Below are positions 12,049 to 22,394 of a DNA stretch of 64,000 nt, in pieces. A program made the translations under genes and the position numbers. Under the pieces are notes generated by a model, which worked only from the letters and a program-made list of their open reading frames with translations, searched no databases and had not been told where the DNA came from. Position 1 is the stretch's first letter. The number at the start of each line of letters is the position of its first letter. The stretch lies in NCBI RefSeq assembly GCF_000004075.3, contig NC_026661.2, positions 4,092,001 through 4,156,000 on the forward strand. Reading direction: 5' to 3'. Source of the DNA: Cucumis sativus (lineage: Eukaryota > Streptophyta > Magnoliopsida > Cucurbitales > Cucurbitaceae).

Positions 12049-13284
12049 ACTTTGTATCCAAAGTTCTCTGCTTTACACCTAGTCGATCTGCTTTTCTTCT
12101 TTAAGAACGTTTGTATTACTATATTGAATAATTGCATGGTTTTTCTGTTTCAAAAAATCCTGCTATTTGATATTATGCAGAGTATCTCATTAATTAAGTT
12201 TAGCTAAGAAGTAATTAAGTTTAGCTAAGAAGTGTGTTGTATAAATTCTCTAATTCTAATAGCGTTTTTGATATGTAATCTTAATCATTCTTTTTAATAA
12301 TAAATTACTCTTATTTTTGTTCATGGATGCATCTAACACGTGGTCGTTAGTTAATCACATAAATAATCTCAATATTGATTCTACTTTATATATTTTTTTC
12401 TGCTTTCATCTCAATTATTCGTGGATTCATAACAATGCTTTTCCATTTTATCAATAACCTTTGGTTATGTAATATCACTCTACTTTTCAAATTTGTTGTT
12501 GAATGGGATGTGTTTGTCCGTTTGTGGTGCAATTGTTTGTATCCAATTTAGCTGTAATCAATTTTGCAGTTTTTAATTATAAATTTTGACAAAATAAAAA
12601 ATACATCTAACATTCACGTCACAACAACAATAACTAATTTGTAATTTAGGAAAGAGGTGACTTGCAAAACAAAGAAAAAATATCGAAGAAGTTAGACGTA
12701 TTTTAATACCTCATATGAAAGTATTAGTATTAGTGGTGTATTTATATAGAAAGCGAACTTAAATTGTTCCTTAGAGATTTCGAGTTGCCTTATAATGATT
12801 AGGTTTCATGGTTTCCTAGGGTCGACCTTAGATCAAGCATCTTCGTTATGCCACATTTTAGGTCCAAAATGATCATCTCATCGATTGGGGCATGTGTGAA
12901 GCCAAGCGCGTTGTCAGCCTCCTTTTCCTAGGCCAATGTTGATCTTTAGTTGCTCGACATGTACCATACATTTTCTTGATTTTGTCATTTCTAATAATGT
13001 TAATGTCAATTATACACTTTTGTCTAAAACTAACAGTAGTTTTATTCAATTATTATCCGCAACCTGTTTCCTTGATAATGCTTAGACGAGCAATTGAAAA
13101 GAATCAAATATAACATATAGTATCTTGATGTGAATTAAACAGAAAGTATTCTACTATTGGTGATTCCAAATTAATAAAGTCTTGCTTTCAAACCTCTCCA
13201 ATTAAGGCTAATATTATTAATATAGAGTACTATATTTGATGTAACAGCCAAACCACCACAACCACCAACACAGAATTGTGGTAG
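12049..13284. other. Spacer after UGT-D
   Basis: No gene is seen. A 21-bp unit (TAATTAAGTTTAGCTAAGAAG) is tandemly duplicated at 12191-12232. 12480-12730 matches 8800-9080. A less AT-rich stretch at about 12776-13000 stands out in composition and resembles transposon-derived DNA, but I cannot identify it. Confidence 0.45.
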
Positions 13285-13700
13285 ATAAATTTAATGGGAG
13301 ATTCAGCCATTTTTGCCACAAGAAGAATTTGTTAACAGAAGTAAAGATTAGAAGGTTGATAAAAAGTTGGTGTTGTCAAGAGAACAAGTGTTGAACCATT
13401 CTTCATAACTCAACTATTGATCAAAGTATATGAAATGAGTGTTTCAATGACGATATCATCATTGCCTTTCTATGCTGAACAATAACAAACAAATTGTCAT
13501 TATTGTTGCACTGAGTGGGAGATTGGAATGGAGAGGTTGACAATAATGTCAAAAGAAATGAAGTGGAGGAGTTGGTGAGACAGTCGATGGATGGAAAGAA
13601 AATTAAATTAAGCGTAAGAAATGAAAAAGTGATGTGAATTTGAAGAGTAAAGCTGAAGAGGCATATGAAATTTGTTGGTTGTTCTTCTATAAAAAATAAA
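13285..13700 (+). pseudogene. Decayed C-terminal fragment of a UGT85A-like gene
   Basis: Recognisable pieces of exon 2 run in order: the 'GDSAI' region, the [18 protein letters not shown], the [25 protein letters not shown] and the 'NEVEELV...MDG' tail. They are broken by many small insertions, deletions and stops. The segment between the PSPG start and the WPFF equivalent is largely deleted. No exon 1 is present. This is the most diverged UGT copy in the window. Confidence 0.85.
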
Positions 13701-13849
13701 TTGTTTCTAGAATTGTTTTGTAATTTTCCACACATATTTCTAGAGTGACATATTTTCATGATCTATATTATTAATAAATTAAACACACATATTAGTACTT
13801 GTTTTATTTAGGTCATGTATTTAACAAGTTTTTGTGTTGTAGTTTAACA

Positions 13850-14000
13850 TTCGGTTCTAGGCGTTGATCACATGCATCCAAGTGACCAAGTTTTAGGTGT
13901 CCAGACATTTAAACGTCTTGTTGCTTTGAGTATCCTATTTCACTACTGCATCTTTCAGTATTTACACCAATAGTAAATATTTTTCAGCAATTTTATCATT
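13850..14000. repeat. Copy R1 of the UGT-upstream repeat module (partial)
   Basis: The order 'CATCCAAGTGACCAAGTTTTAGG...CAGACATTTAAACGTCTTGTTGCTTT...ATTTACACCAATAGTAAATATTTTTCAGCAATTTTATCATTT' matches modules at about 25.1, 30.4, 31.2 and 38.2 kb. At the other sites the module lies upstream of a UGT; here it lies after a decayed one. Confidence 0.7.
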
Positions 14001-14058
14001 TCAACGTAAACCCTTAAACTAAAAAAAAAGACGTTAAAAAGTAATATTATTAATACAT

Positions 14059-14239
14059 TGATAGAACACTGGGTGTTTTTATTCAATTGATATATACCTC
14101 TCAAGGAAGAGAGTAGAAAAACTACCACAAAATTGATCTCCCTTCCTTTCCTCACCAACTTCCCTATTTATAACCATCAAACGGTTACATATTTAATTAC
14201 GCTTATATCTCTGTACTATACTAATTTAAGTATCTAACA
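14059..14239 (-). mobile_element. Solo LTR (181 bp) with 5-bp target-site duplication
   Basis: Read on the minus strand it starts TGTTAGATAC and ends GTTCTATCA, so TG...CA ends with near-matching 7-base inverted termini. It is flanked on both sides by the identical pentamer TACAT (14054-14058 and 14240-14244). On the minus strand it contains TATAAATAGGGAAG, a good TATA box, which fixes its orientation. No internal retrotransposon sequence remains, so it is a recombined LTR. Superfamily is not assignable. Confidence 0.82.
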
Positions 14240-14244
14240 TACAT

Positions 14245-14569
14245 TTTTACACCAGCATTCAAAATAAAAACAAAAAATTTAAGTTACAACATAAAATTCC
14301 ACAAAATCTCACAAAATTCTAAAATAAATTGTTCTCCTAAGAACATACTTTTTAAAGACATTCTTGGAGAGACGACGAGTATACGTGAGGTGACGACTGA
14401 GGATGACGAGGAGTTGAGGAAGTTTGATGGTGGATGGGTTTTTTTAGGGTTTTTGACATTTATGGCTCATTTACCTCTCCCAAACGCAACTTCCTTATTC
14501 CATTGTTACCTAATGGGGCACACATTATTACAAGTGGAAGTTGAAATTTAATCTTATTTTACACATTTG
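14245..14569. repeat. Repeat fragment shared with 42.07-42.42 kb
   Basis: AT-rich sequence running into 'CTCAC...ATTCT...AATAAA..GTTCTCCT.A.AACATACT' then a 'GACG..GAGTA.ACG' GC-richer part. The same order occurs at about 42080-42240. It looks like one terminus of a dispersed DNA element. No gene is seen. Confidence 0.4.
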
Positions 14570-16690
14570 GTTCACAGATGTAATAAGCTGTCCCAAGAAC
14601 AGGTCAACCAAATTGGAACTAAGAAAAGAACAGTTTGAGAAACCAAGGAAGAATAAAATCTTTCCCTAAAACCAAAGCAACTGACCAACCACCAAATTAA
14701 ACTCACAAATCAACAACAACAAAATAGTTATCCATAATTATCAAGAGAAAATAAAAGGAAGTGACTGATGAATCTAGATTCAATCTGAGAAATGAAGAAA
14801 AATCGATTATATACCACGAGAAATAGGGAATGGATGCAGAGATAATACATGGACAATCTATACACAAAGATCATATATAAAAACAAGAGTAGACCCACAA
14901 TCCCCAAGTCTATGAAAGAAATTATTCTCCTAAGGGAAATAATATCTAAAATCTTTCTCAATCCAAAAATAATCAACCAATATCTCGGCAGTGAAAACAC
15001 TTACCAAAAGCTCATTGAAACCTCAGCATCTGCTGGGCAGCACTTCGAAACACCTCAAAAAGTACAACCTGGCCTCCAAAAGGCAAACACCATGGGTAAA
15101 CACAATCTTGCATTAATACTTAATGGGTTATCAAGTAATACAAACAATAAAATCCATATGATATTGAATTATTATCTAGCCCACAACTTTCATCAGACCA
15201 CAATAGTTAGAAGTTCAATAAACCATCTTTTATCAAAGACTAGTGAAAATATGTTAGGTACCGAAATAGGAATATTAGTATGTTGTATGTTAGTATTAAG
15301 GGATGTATTGGTTATTAGATGGAAAGTTAGTTATATAAATAGTACGAGGGCGAGTGAGTGGAAGGAGAGAGTATTTTGTGTAGTAATCTAGGGCTATGAT
15401 GACAGCACTCAAGAGAGGGTTCCAAGTACCATAAACTTCGTTAATATTGTAGTTTCTTCTTTAATTTTTAATATATTTTAGATCTTGATTCTTGTTAGGA
15501 AGTATCCTAACAAAATAGTTTCAAAAAGAGAAGTCTGTCGAAGTTTTCATTAGAAGAAAAGAGGTGTATGCCACCATCCTGCAAAAAGTTTGGCCCTGGC
15601 CCATACATTTAAGCCCTTATGCAAAAAAACAATTCATAGCATCTTAAACCAAACATGTAAAAGTTGTCCAGAGAAGTCATCAATAGTCCATTTCATTAAC
15701 AAAAAATCCCAATCCAATATATCATCCATTAGCTCTAAACTATTATGGTTGAGTGTTGGATATTACACATCTTTTCATCAATCTTGCCTTAGCAAAACTT
15801 CACGTAAGTACAAGTTCAGGTGTTGATAATGACCCATTTTTTCCTTAGTAGGTTGCTTAACAAAAGTTCTTAACATCTACCAGAAAATTATTCAAGTACA
15901 ATATTTCTCTAAGTCAAGCTTAAAATTGGAGCACATCATATGTTAGCATCTCTTTAAATAGTCGTTCAAACAATGATTGTTTGCACATGTGATTTGTTAT
16001 TTCTCTACAGTCTCTACAGTGAATAAAGCCCGACTAAATTTCACTAAACTACCAAACAAACGCAACAAAATTTGAATGCAAACAAAAAATATACATGAAA
16101 CAGGGTACCCAAATAAGAGCCGATAAGTACCTATTATGAGGACTCACAGACTTGAAACTATCACTTCAACAAGCCCCAATCAGCAAATTCAATTAGAAAT
16201 TTTTAAAACCTTTGAAAAGGAAACAAATGTTTTAAAACCCCAAAACACTTCAACAAATCAAAATTCTTGAATAGAATACAGTCAAATATAAGACCTTAGT
16301 AAAAAAGAAATCAAACCTTATCACTTGAGGGGACAAAATTATTGCTAGCCAGTCTCATCACTCCTCGGGTTGTTGGTGCCAAAGGAAAGATGCAGTTGCC
16401 AACCCTTGAGTTCTACGAGCAGAAGGAGACGACTGACGATGAGTGCATTTATTGCTACTCGTGCATGGGAGTCCTGCACAATGAAAGTTCAAAAACTTTG
16501 TATGCCACTTAATAACTACAAAATATAAATTCAAAAATCTTTTCAATAGTGAAAAATTACCAACTACATCATGGCGGCCTAACTGAATAATTTCTCAAGA
16601 AACACCAACTACCTTCATTACATTACAATAAAGCTGAAAATCCACCCATTAGATCATAAAAATGACCAATGTTACAAAAACAATTTGGCT
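14570..16690. repeat. Dispersed repeat, copy 1 (with later insertions)
   Basis: 14570-15220 and 16499-16680 match 22395-23060 and 23050-23245 almost base for base. Landmarks are AACAGTTTGAGAAACCAAGG, CACTTCGAAACACCTCA and GTATGCCACTTAATAACTAC. In copy 2 the two parts are adjacent; here they are separated by about 1.28 kb that includes a solo LTR and the last exon of the minus-strand remnant. Open frames inside (for example 14849-15391) are not conserved as protein, so I read it as non-coding or transcribed 3' sequence. Confidence 0.65.
15252..15512 (+). mobile_element. Solo LTR (261 bp) with 5-bp target-site duplication
   Basis: It begins TGTTAGGTA and ends TATCCTAACA, and is flanked by the identical pentamer AAATA (15247-15251 and 15513-15517). 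TATATAAATAG near 15332 on the plus strand gives the orientation. Its last 20 bases form a perfect 8-bp-stem hairpin (TGTTAGGA-AGTA-TCCTAACA). No internal element is left. Confidence 0.85.
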
Positions 16691-16986
16691 GCCAGTTAGA
16701 ATTTCCTACCTCATATCCTTAGATTTAAGCTGATTGGCAATCATCTCTGAATTTGTTAGGAACTCTTTAGAACTAATCCAAGAAAATGGGTCATAGGAGT
16801 TCCACGGTGGAAGGGCAGCACATTCTGGTCCAGTTTGTGAGGACACTCTGAAACAAATTGTTATTTTCTTTATCCATATTACATAGTACTAAAAAATGAA
16901 GCATAAGTCACATCTGGCTTTAAAGCTACGAACCTCTTTATTTTCACTTTCAAAGAGGTCTTGAATCAAATCCCTATATAACCGAA
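16455..16986 (-). pseudogene. Small spliced gene remnant, minus strand, unidentified
   Basis: Three exon-like blocks join in frame on the minus strand: 16986-16914 (73 bp), 16847-16710 (138 bp) and 16473-16455 (19 bp, ending TAG). They have acceptors GAGCAG, TTTCAG and TTGTGCAG and a clean donor (GTAGGA) after the middle block. Phases agree exactly (2 bases + 23 codons + 2; 1 + 45 codons + 2; 1 + 5 codons + stop). The first block encodes VRLYRDLIQDLFES and on; the middle encodes ALPPWNSYDPFSWISSKEF and on. The donor after the first block reads AT instead of GT, suggesting the copy is broken or that my junction is wrong. I do not recognise the family. An L-Y-R tripeptide is present, but that alone does not make it a LYR protein. 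A C/T-rich leader-like stretch lies upstream on this strand at about 17480-17720. Confidence 0.45.
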
Positions 16987-17779
16987 CTGCTCTTATAAAT
17001 TAATGTTTATGTAAATCATTGAACCCCTCTTCGTGAATGAACTACTCGCTCTCCGATCCTAAAACCAAAATAAATACCCATAATCAATAAATCAAAAAAA
17101 AAAGCAAGAGGTGATAAATTTAATTTAGTCATTCAAATTTGAGAAGAAATCACAAAATAACACAATTGAATTACATTTACAACAATTAAACTGTCACTGA
17201 ATACAGAAACATTCAATAGATGAATTAATTTCTTTCCAAACTTTGCCCTGCTTCCCATCTGTGAAATTAAACAGCTACAGCCTATCGCATCCCATGAGTA
17301 GAATTTATAAAAACCTACAAATAATACAATGTCAAAAACAAATTTCACTCGATCAGGAGACCCACAACACTACCCTTTTCTCTCTAGAATTAAAGTAAAA
17401 CAAAAGAGGAAAAATGAAAACCTTAAGTGGAGACATAAATACCCAACCTACATGTCACCTATTCGCATCAGATGACTGAGAACATCAAATCTTTCAAAAC
17501 CCCAAGTGGACTCGCAGACCTAGGAGCAATGACTCAAGCAGGAAGTGCTAGAGAGAGTTGAGAGAATGAGAGAGCAACAATCGTGCAGTTGTGGCTGCTT
17601 TCAACGTTGAGAGGAGTTGGTCAAAAAAAAGAGTTAATGTGAGAAAGAGAAAATCGAAGAAGATGATGGGGGATGGGTGTGTTGTGGCTACTTTCACGCA
17701 AAGGAGGTAGGGTTTTTCAACAAAAATGAGAGATAATGGAAAATAAAATAGAGAATATTATATAGTTTGTGTACTTGAT
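16987..17779. other. Possible 5' region of the minus-strand remnant
   Basis: 17480-17720 reads on the minus strand as a C/T-rich, less AT-rich leader like a plant 5' UTR. An exon-like piece with a TTTTAG acceptor lies near 17060. No convincing start codon with a long frame was found. Confidence 0.3.
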
Positions 17780-17955
17780 ATTACTTGACTTTTTTAAAAT
17801 GTCAAGTTTAGGCAAGCTTGAAAATATATGAAAGATTCCGTGAAACTCCGCTTTTTTATTATTATTCTTGACCTTTTCTGGAAAAGATACATGTTACTTG
17901 ACATTTAAATAATTAAAAGTTGCATGCATCACGTAATGTCAATTTTGTAGTAGGG
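17780..17955. repeat. Subterminal-type repeat array with TTGACAT/TGTCAAG motifs
   Basis: Several ACTTGACAT or ATGTCAAGT words lie within 175 bases, ending in ATTACGTGATGC-like sequence and TTTGTAGTAGG. The reverse complement of that end, CCTACTACAAAATTGACAT, resembles the CTACTACAAAA-type ends of plant CACTA elements. A second array of the same words lies at 21310-21640. The assignment is inference; no transposase is present. Confidence 0.4.
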
Positions 17956-18082
17956 AATTGAACTTGAGAAGAAACTTTGATGTTTGATTACATTTAAGTC
18001 ATGCTACATGTGAATTGTGCTGGTATGAACTAATACAAATCAAATAAAATTCTAACCTCAAAGTTTCGTCTGAATTTTTCCA

Positions 18083-20689
18083 TCACCAATAGCTTCTACA
18101 AGAACATGAGCCTTTCTTGAAATGATGGAACCTACTCGAGTCTCTCAATACGATCTCGTGGTCAATAATCATGGAAATGTAGGTTAAGGCACTGTGGCAA
18201 TCACCGCAGATGCGCAAATTCTTGTGTATCCGAATTGGCTGTCCTGGGGCTGTTGTTAAAATCCCATAAGCAACAGCCAACTTTTCACTATGCTCAAACA
18301 GGAGATCACCTTTCTCTTCATCATCAACATCATGAAGAGCAAAGCTCGTTTGAGGAACGTACCCCATGTCTTTTATTCGTTTAATCAAATCCAAAAGAAG
18401 ATTGTATATTTGCTCTGATTCTGGATGACTTCTATCACCTACAAAGAAAGTTGTAGTGCTTTTCTTCCCTTGTATCCAACTACATCCCGGCCTCTTTCTG
18501 ATCCCGGTATGCTTCATCAATGACCTAATTCTTGCTACGTCTTTCCAACGTCGTGCATTTGCATACAAGTTTGAAAGTAATGTGTATGAACCATCGTTCT
18601 CTGCCCCTAACTCTGTCAATTTACTTGCTGCATATTCCCCAAGCTCAATATTTGCATGGATTCTACTGGCACTTAATAATGCCACCCATACAACTGCAGT
18701 CGGCTCCATTGACATGTTTTTGATGAGTTCCATTGCTTCGTTAAGACGACCTGCACGACCCAAGAGATCGACCATACATGCATAATGTTCGGCTCCAGGG
18801 GTAATCCCAAAGCCCTTGACCATATCGTGGAAGTAGATCATGCCTTGATCCACCATTCCAGAGTGACTACAAGCATATAAAACGACAAGAAAGGTAATCC
18901 CATCAACAGCAAAACCCAGTTTCTGCATTTGATCAAAAAGATGCAAAGCTTCTTCACCACGACCATGCATACCATAGCCCGTCATCAAAGAAGTCCAAGA
19001 AACAACATTTCGTAATTTCATGTTGTCAAACACAGCTCGAGCAGCATCAATGTCCCCCGATTTGGAATACATGTCAATGAGGCAATTGCCTACATATAAA
19101 ACCTCAGACTCATTTTCATTCCGCAAAGCATAGGCATGGAGTTGTCTTCCAAGCCTTAACTCGCCCAAACGTGCACAAGCCATCAAGGCACATGATAGAG
19201 TAAAGGCGTTAGGCTTTAAAGAGGTCTTCTGTTTAAATATCTGAGCAAACAGTTTTAATGCATCATTGGCTTCCCCATGCTGAGCATATCCACCAATCAT
19301 CACAGTCCAAGTCACCACATTCTTGTCTTTTCCTTCTATCGAGTCAAAAATGCTGCGAGCGACTCTATAGCTTTTGCATTTAGCATACATATCAATTAGA
19401 CCGTTGAGAACCAACAAGTCGTCCTCTTTATCATTCCAATTCAAGTTGAGAATATTTTTTATGACATACGCATGTGTTTGCTTCCCATAAAGCAATGCTC
19501 CCACAGATGCACAACCTGAAAGAAGAGACGCGAGAGTAACAACATTGGGCTCCAACCCATAAAGCTGCATTTGTCTAAATACATCAAGGGCTTCAAAACC
19601 ATGCCCCTTTTGAGCGTACCCAGCAATTACAGCACTCCACGTTATCACATCTAACTTGATATCTTCCTCTTGCATCATCTTAAACAAGGAAAGGGCACTA
19701 TCAAAGCTACCAATCTGAGAATACCCGGTGACCATAGCATTCCAAGAAACCACATCCTTCTTCTTTATCCCCTCAAAGACCTTGTTCGCCTCATTCATCT
19801 TTGAGCATTTGGCATACATACTCACGAGAGCATTGCCTACAAATACATCATCCACCAATCCATTTCGTACTGAAAATCCATGTACCTGCTTACCATGTTG
19901 AAGTGCAAATACTGACGCACAAGCAGGAAGAATATTCACAAGCGTGATTGCATCCGGGCGAAGTTTAAGACTGTAGTGGTTACCCATTCGAAAAGCAATT
20001 CTAAGGGCAGTTCTTGACTGCCCACCTTGTACATAAGCAGCAAGAATTGAATTCCAAGACACAATGTCTTCAATCTTTCTTTCAAGCACCTCATCGAACA
20101 TTTGGTGTGCATCATCCAATGCCCCACATCGCCCGTACATAGCCACAATTGAATTACAAATAAATACATTTGACCCTAATCCATTTGCACAAACTATGGC
20201 ATGAACTGAAGCACCATGCCGTAACGATGGTATCTCACCACAGGCTTTGAGAACAAAAGGAAAGGTGTAATGGTCAGGCAACCACCCAAGCCTCTGCATC
20301 TGACAATAAAAACCCAATGTATCATCAAGGAGACCAAGTTTCACAGAGCGTCGAATCAGTGCATTCCACCAGAAAACGGTGGAATGTGACGGTATAAGAC
20401 GTTGGAGGAGTGATACAGCTTCTGCAGAAGCACCACACTCGATATAGGCACCAACGGCGTAGCTGAACATTTCGGTGAAGCCATGGACAAAAATTTGCTG
20501 GTGAGCAAGCTTCGCATTGATCAACGTCTTGCATTGTCTCAATAAGGAAATGAGGGGAATGGTGGGAGGAGAAGTTGTAAAAGTAGAATAGAAATGAACT
20601 GAGGTGATGAGGATTCGACTAAGATATGAACCACAATGGTGATGTATCATAACACTGAAGATTGAAAAAGAACTCGAGAAAATGGACAT
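18083..20689 (-). CDS. PLS-class pentatricopeptide repeat protein with E and DYW domains
   Basis: An intronless 868-residue protein, typical of plant organelle RNA editing or processing factors. Residues about 65-665 are tandem PPR repeats with hallmarks such as VVSWNAMVTGYSQIG, GLIDMYAKC and WTVMIGGYAQHG. The E region follows, with the PG-box-like RKRPGCSWI and FFVGDRSHPES. The last about 95 residues are a DYW deaminase-like domain with HSEKLA (zinc/catalytic His-Ser-Glu) near residue 800, CGDCHS near 829, and a CSCRSYW end, in which Ser-Tyr-Trp replaces the canonical tripeptide. The N-terminus is rich in Ser, Phe and His with few acidic residues, consistent with a mitochondrial or plastid presequence. 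The whole length resembles Arabidopsis At5g16860, recalled from memory. It is the only single-copy conserved gene inside the UGT array. Its RNA target cannot be read directly. Confidence 0.93.
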   Translation of the reverse strand: MSIFSSSFSIFSVMIHHHCGSYLSRILITSVHFYSTFTTSPPTIPLISLLRQCKTLINAKLAHQQIFVHGFTEMFSYAVGAYIECGASAEAVSLLQRLIPSHSTVFWWNALIRRSVKLGLLDDTLGFYCQMQRLGWLPDHYTFPFVLKACGEIPSLRHGASVHAIVCANGLGSNVFICNSIVAMYGRCGALDDAHQMFDEVLERKIEDIVSWNSILAAYVQGGQSRTALRIAFRMGNHYSLKLRPDAITLVNILPACASVFALQHGKQVHGFSVRNGLVDDVFVGNALVSMYAKCSKMNEANKVFEGIKKKDVVSWNAMVTGYSQIGSFDSALSLFKMMQEEDIKLDVITWSAVIAGYAQKGHGFEALDVFRQMQLYGLEPNVVTLASLLSGCASVGALLYGKQTHAYVIKNILNLNWNDKEDDLLVLNGLIDMYAKCKSYRVARSIFDSIEGKDKNVVTWTVMIGGYAQHGEANDALKLFAQIFKQKTSLKPNAFTLSCALMACARLGELRLGRQLHAYALRNENESEVLYVGNCLIDMYSKSGDIDAARAVFDNMKLRNVVSWTSLMTGYGMHGRGEEALHLFDQMQKLGFAVDGITFLVVLYACSHSGMVDQGMIYFHDMVKGFGITPGAEHYACMVDLLGRAGRLNEAMELIKNMSMEPTAVVWVALLSASRIHANIELGEYAASKLTELGAENDGSYTLLSNLYANARRWKDVARIRSLMKHTGIRKRPGCSWIQGKKSTTTFFVGDRSHPESEQIYNLLLDLIKRIKDMGYVPQTSFALHDVDDEEKGDLLFEHSEKLAVAYGILTTAPGQPIRIHKNLRICGDCHSALTYISMIIDHEIVLRDSSRFHHFKKGSCSCRSYW

Positions 20690-21119
20690 GAATATTACTT
20701 AAAGTGAAGCAGTCTTAGAGTGATGGCAAGATGTAGAACACTAGTGTAATAGGAAAAGCCACAAGCAACCCAAATATAACCCTACAACAAAGCAAAGCAA
20801 ATCATACTCAATTAGTAAGGAACATTAATAAAGAATGCAAATTGAACAAAATAATAATAAGCAAATACAAACTTTAGCTTTGAAATTACATGTACGTTTA
20901 GTTCATTCATAAACTTATAAAATTGTCAATTCTATCCAAAATTACAATACAAATTCTACAAAACTTCACAAGGCACGTTAATTAACAATGCAAATTGAAC
21001 AAAATTTAACAAGTATACAAAATTTGGCAGTGAAACTACATGCACATGTGCCAAAGAATCTAACTTTCTGTGTATTTCACAAATAGAGAAGGGTTTTCTC
21101 AACAACCCATCACAAATAT
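20690..21119. other. Upstream region of the PPR gene
   Basis: AT-rich, with no gene. It should contain the PPR promoter on the minus strand, but no clear TATA box was found. A short partial duplication of AACATTAATAAAGAATGCAAATTGAACAAAAT-like sequence occurs near 20820 and 20975. Confidence 0.4.
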
Positions 21120-21290
21120 GGGAAAAATAAATTTAGCAACTAGTGCAAATGTTTCTTGATAATCAACTCCATAGGTCTGAGTAAACCGCCTAGCAAGCAA
21201 TCTGTCCTTGAACCTTTAAACACTACCAACAGCTTGACAATTCACCGTGTACATCCACCTATTTGTTTATTCTTTAGGGGCCCAACTGCC
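21120..21290 (-). pseudogene. Fragment of Ty1/copia reverse transcriptase
   Basis: The minus strand reads, with one stop, as the conserved copia RT block: a YTVN(C)QA.GSV segment, then RFKDRLLARRFTQTYGVDY followed by QETFALVAK. This is the canonical 'K.DGS..RFKARLVAKGFTQ..G.DY.ETFAPV' motif. Only about 55 residues survive, with no LTR or other domain beside it. It is a dead fragment. Confidence 0.75.
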
Positions 21291-21309
21291 CCATGTGCAA
21301 TTTTCACAA

Positions 21310-21640
21310 CTACAAAAACTGTATTACTTGATGTTTTTTAACAGTCAAGTGGTGTAGTTGACGTTTTTAAAAATGTTAAGTAGTCCAATGTGAAGAATAA
21401 GAGAAATATTTTTGACAGGGTATAAGTGTCAAGATGAAATTTACTCGATATGTTGTAGATGACAAGTACATGAGATCGGTTGACTTGGTTTATGTGTCAA
21501 GTATTTAAATTCTTGACGTTTACTATTGATCAAGAATATTTAAATCTTGACAGTTATTTTCTATCAAATGGAATTTCTTCTTGACACTAAAAAATTGGCA
21601 ACTAAATTAATAATTAATATGTTTTGCACATCAAGTTTTT
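21310..21640. repeat. TTGACA/TGTCAAG motif array (CACTA-like subterminal repeat)
   Basis: At least eight words related to CTTGACA or TGTCAAG occur in both orientations in 330 bases, for example near 21331, 21348, 21430, 21510 and 21590. Dense subterminal motif arrays are typical of CACTA elements, but neither a clear terminus nor a transposase is present. It pairs with the array at 17780-17955 on the other side of the PPR gene. Confidence 0.4.
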
Positions 21641-22394
21641 TTTTAGTTGTACAATTTGAAATACCTATATAATTGCATCTGTTTTCACCTCTTCTGAAGT
21701 CCAACAATGTTATAAAATGATTTGAGGAATCCAGACAACAAATAAGTAAAAATTTGGGTTTTCCCTCAATCTAGCTAAACAACACATGCTTTGGGTTTCA
21801 TCTTTATGGTCACATGTGTTGGGTTTAAATTCTATTATATTTGATTCCTCTATTCCAAAATGTTATGAATTGTAACTTCGAAACTTAGTGACTAAATTGA
21901 AACCAAACTTCAAAATTATCATAAGATCAAAAACACTATCAACTATCATGAGAGAAAACCTGAAAATAATGTGAATATTCAATAATAAATGTTAATCAAA
22001 ATTATCAACGGAACTACAATAAAAAAAATGTCTTAGAATTTAATCATTTATTAAACTAATGAAAGTGAGATAACTAAGAAACAGTAAATTATTACTAAGT
22101 TCTATTAAATACATTTCTACCCCATAAAAATTATCATACCTACCTTGTTCCCACCATCATTGAAGCTTCTAGCAAAAGACTTGAGTGGTGATCAAGGCTC
22201 TATGCTCCAACATAGGCCAAGTACTCCTAGACATCAGCACCATTGTGTCCAAATCTGCAACAATCAATCTCACAACGTAAGCTATTTTAATTATTCACAC
22301 ACAGAACAAAACAATCAACCAGTGAGAGAAAGAACACAAATACATAAAGTGTTTTCAATAAACTCAAGAAAACAACCAAAGTTCACAGCAGTGA
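21641..22394. other. AT-rich stretch without a gene
   Basis: Only short unsupported open frames are present (for example 22145-22435, with no recognisable protein). Confidence 0.4.

Noticed and set aside
14849..15391. 180-codon open frame in repeat copy 1
   Set aside because: The homologous copy 2 frame (22705-22971) differs in reading and length, and the right part runs into a solo LTR. No protein features.
15590..15826. 78-codon plus-strand frame
   Set aside because: Reads better as 3' UTR-like sequence of a minus-strand transcript; no recognisable protein.
17780..21640. PPR gene as cargo of a single CACTA element
   Set aside because: The visible terminus at 17955 points the wrong way for an element enclosing the gene, and no matching opposite end was found.
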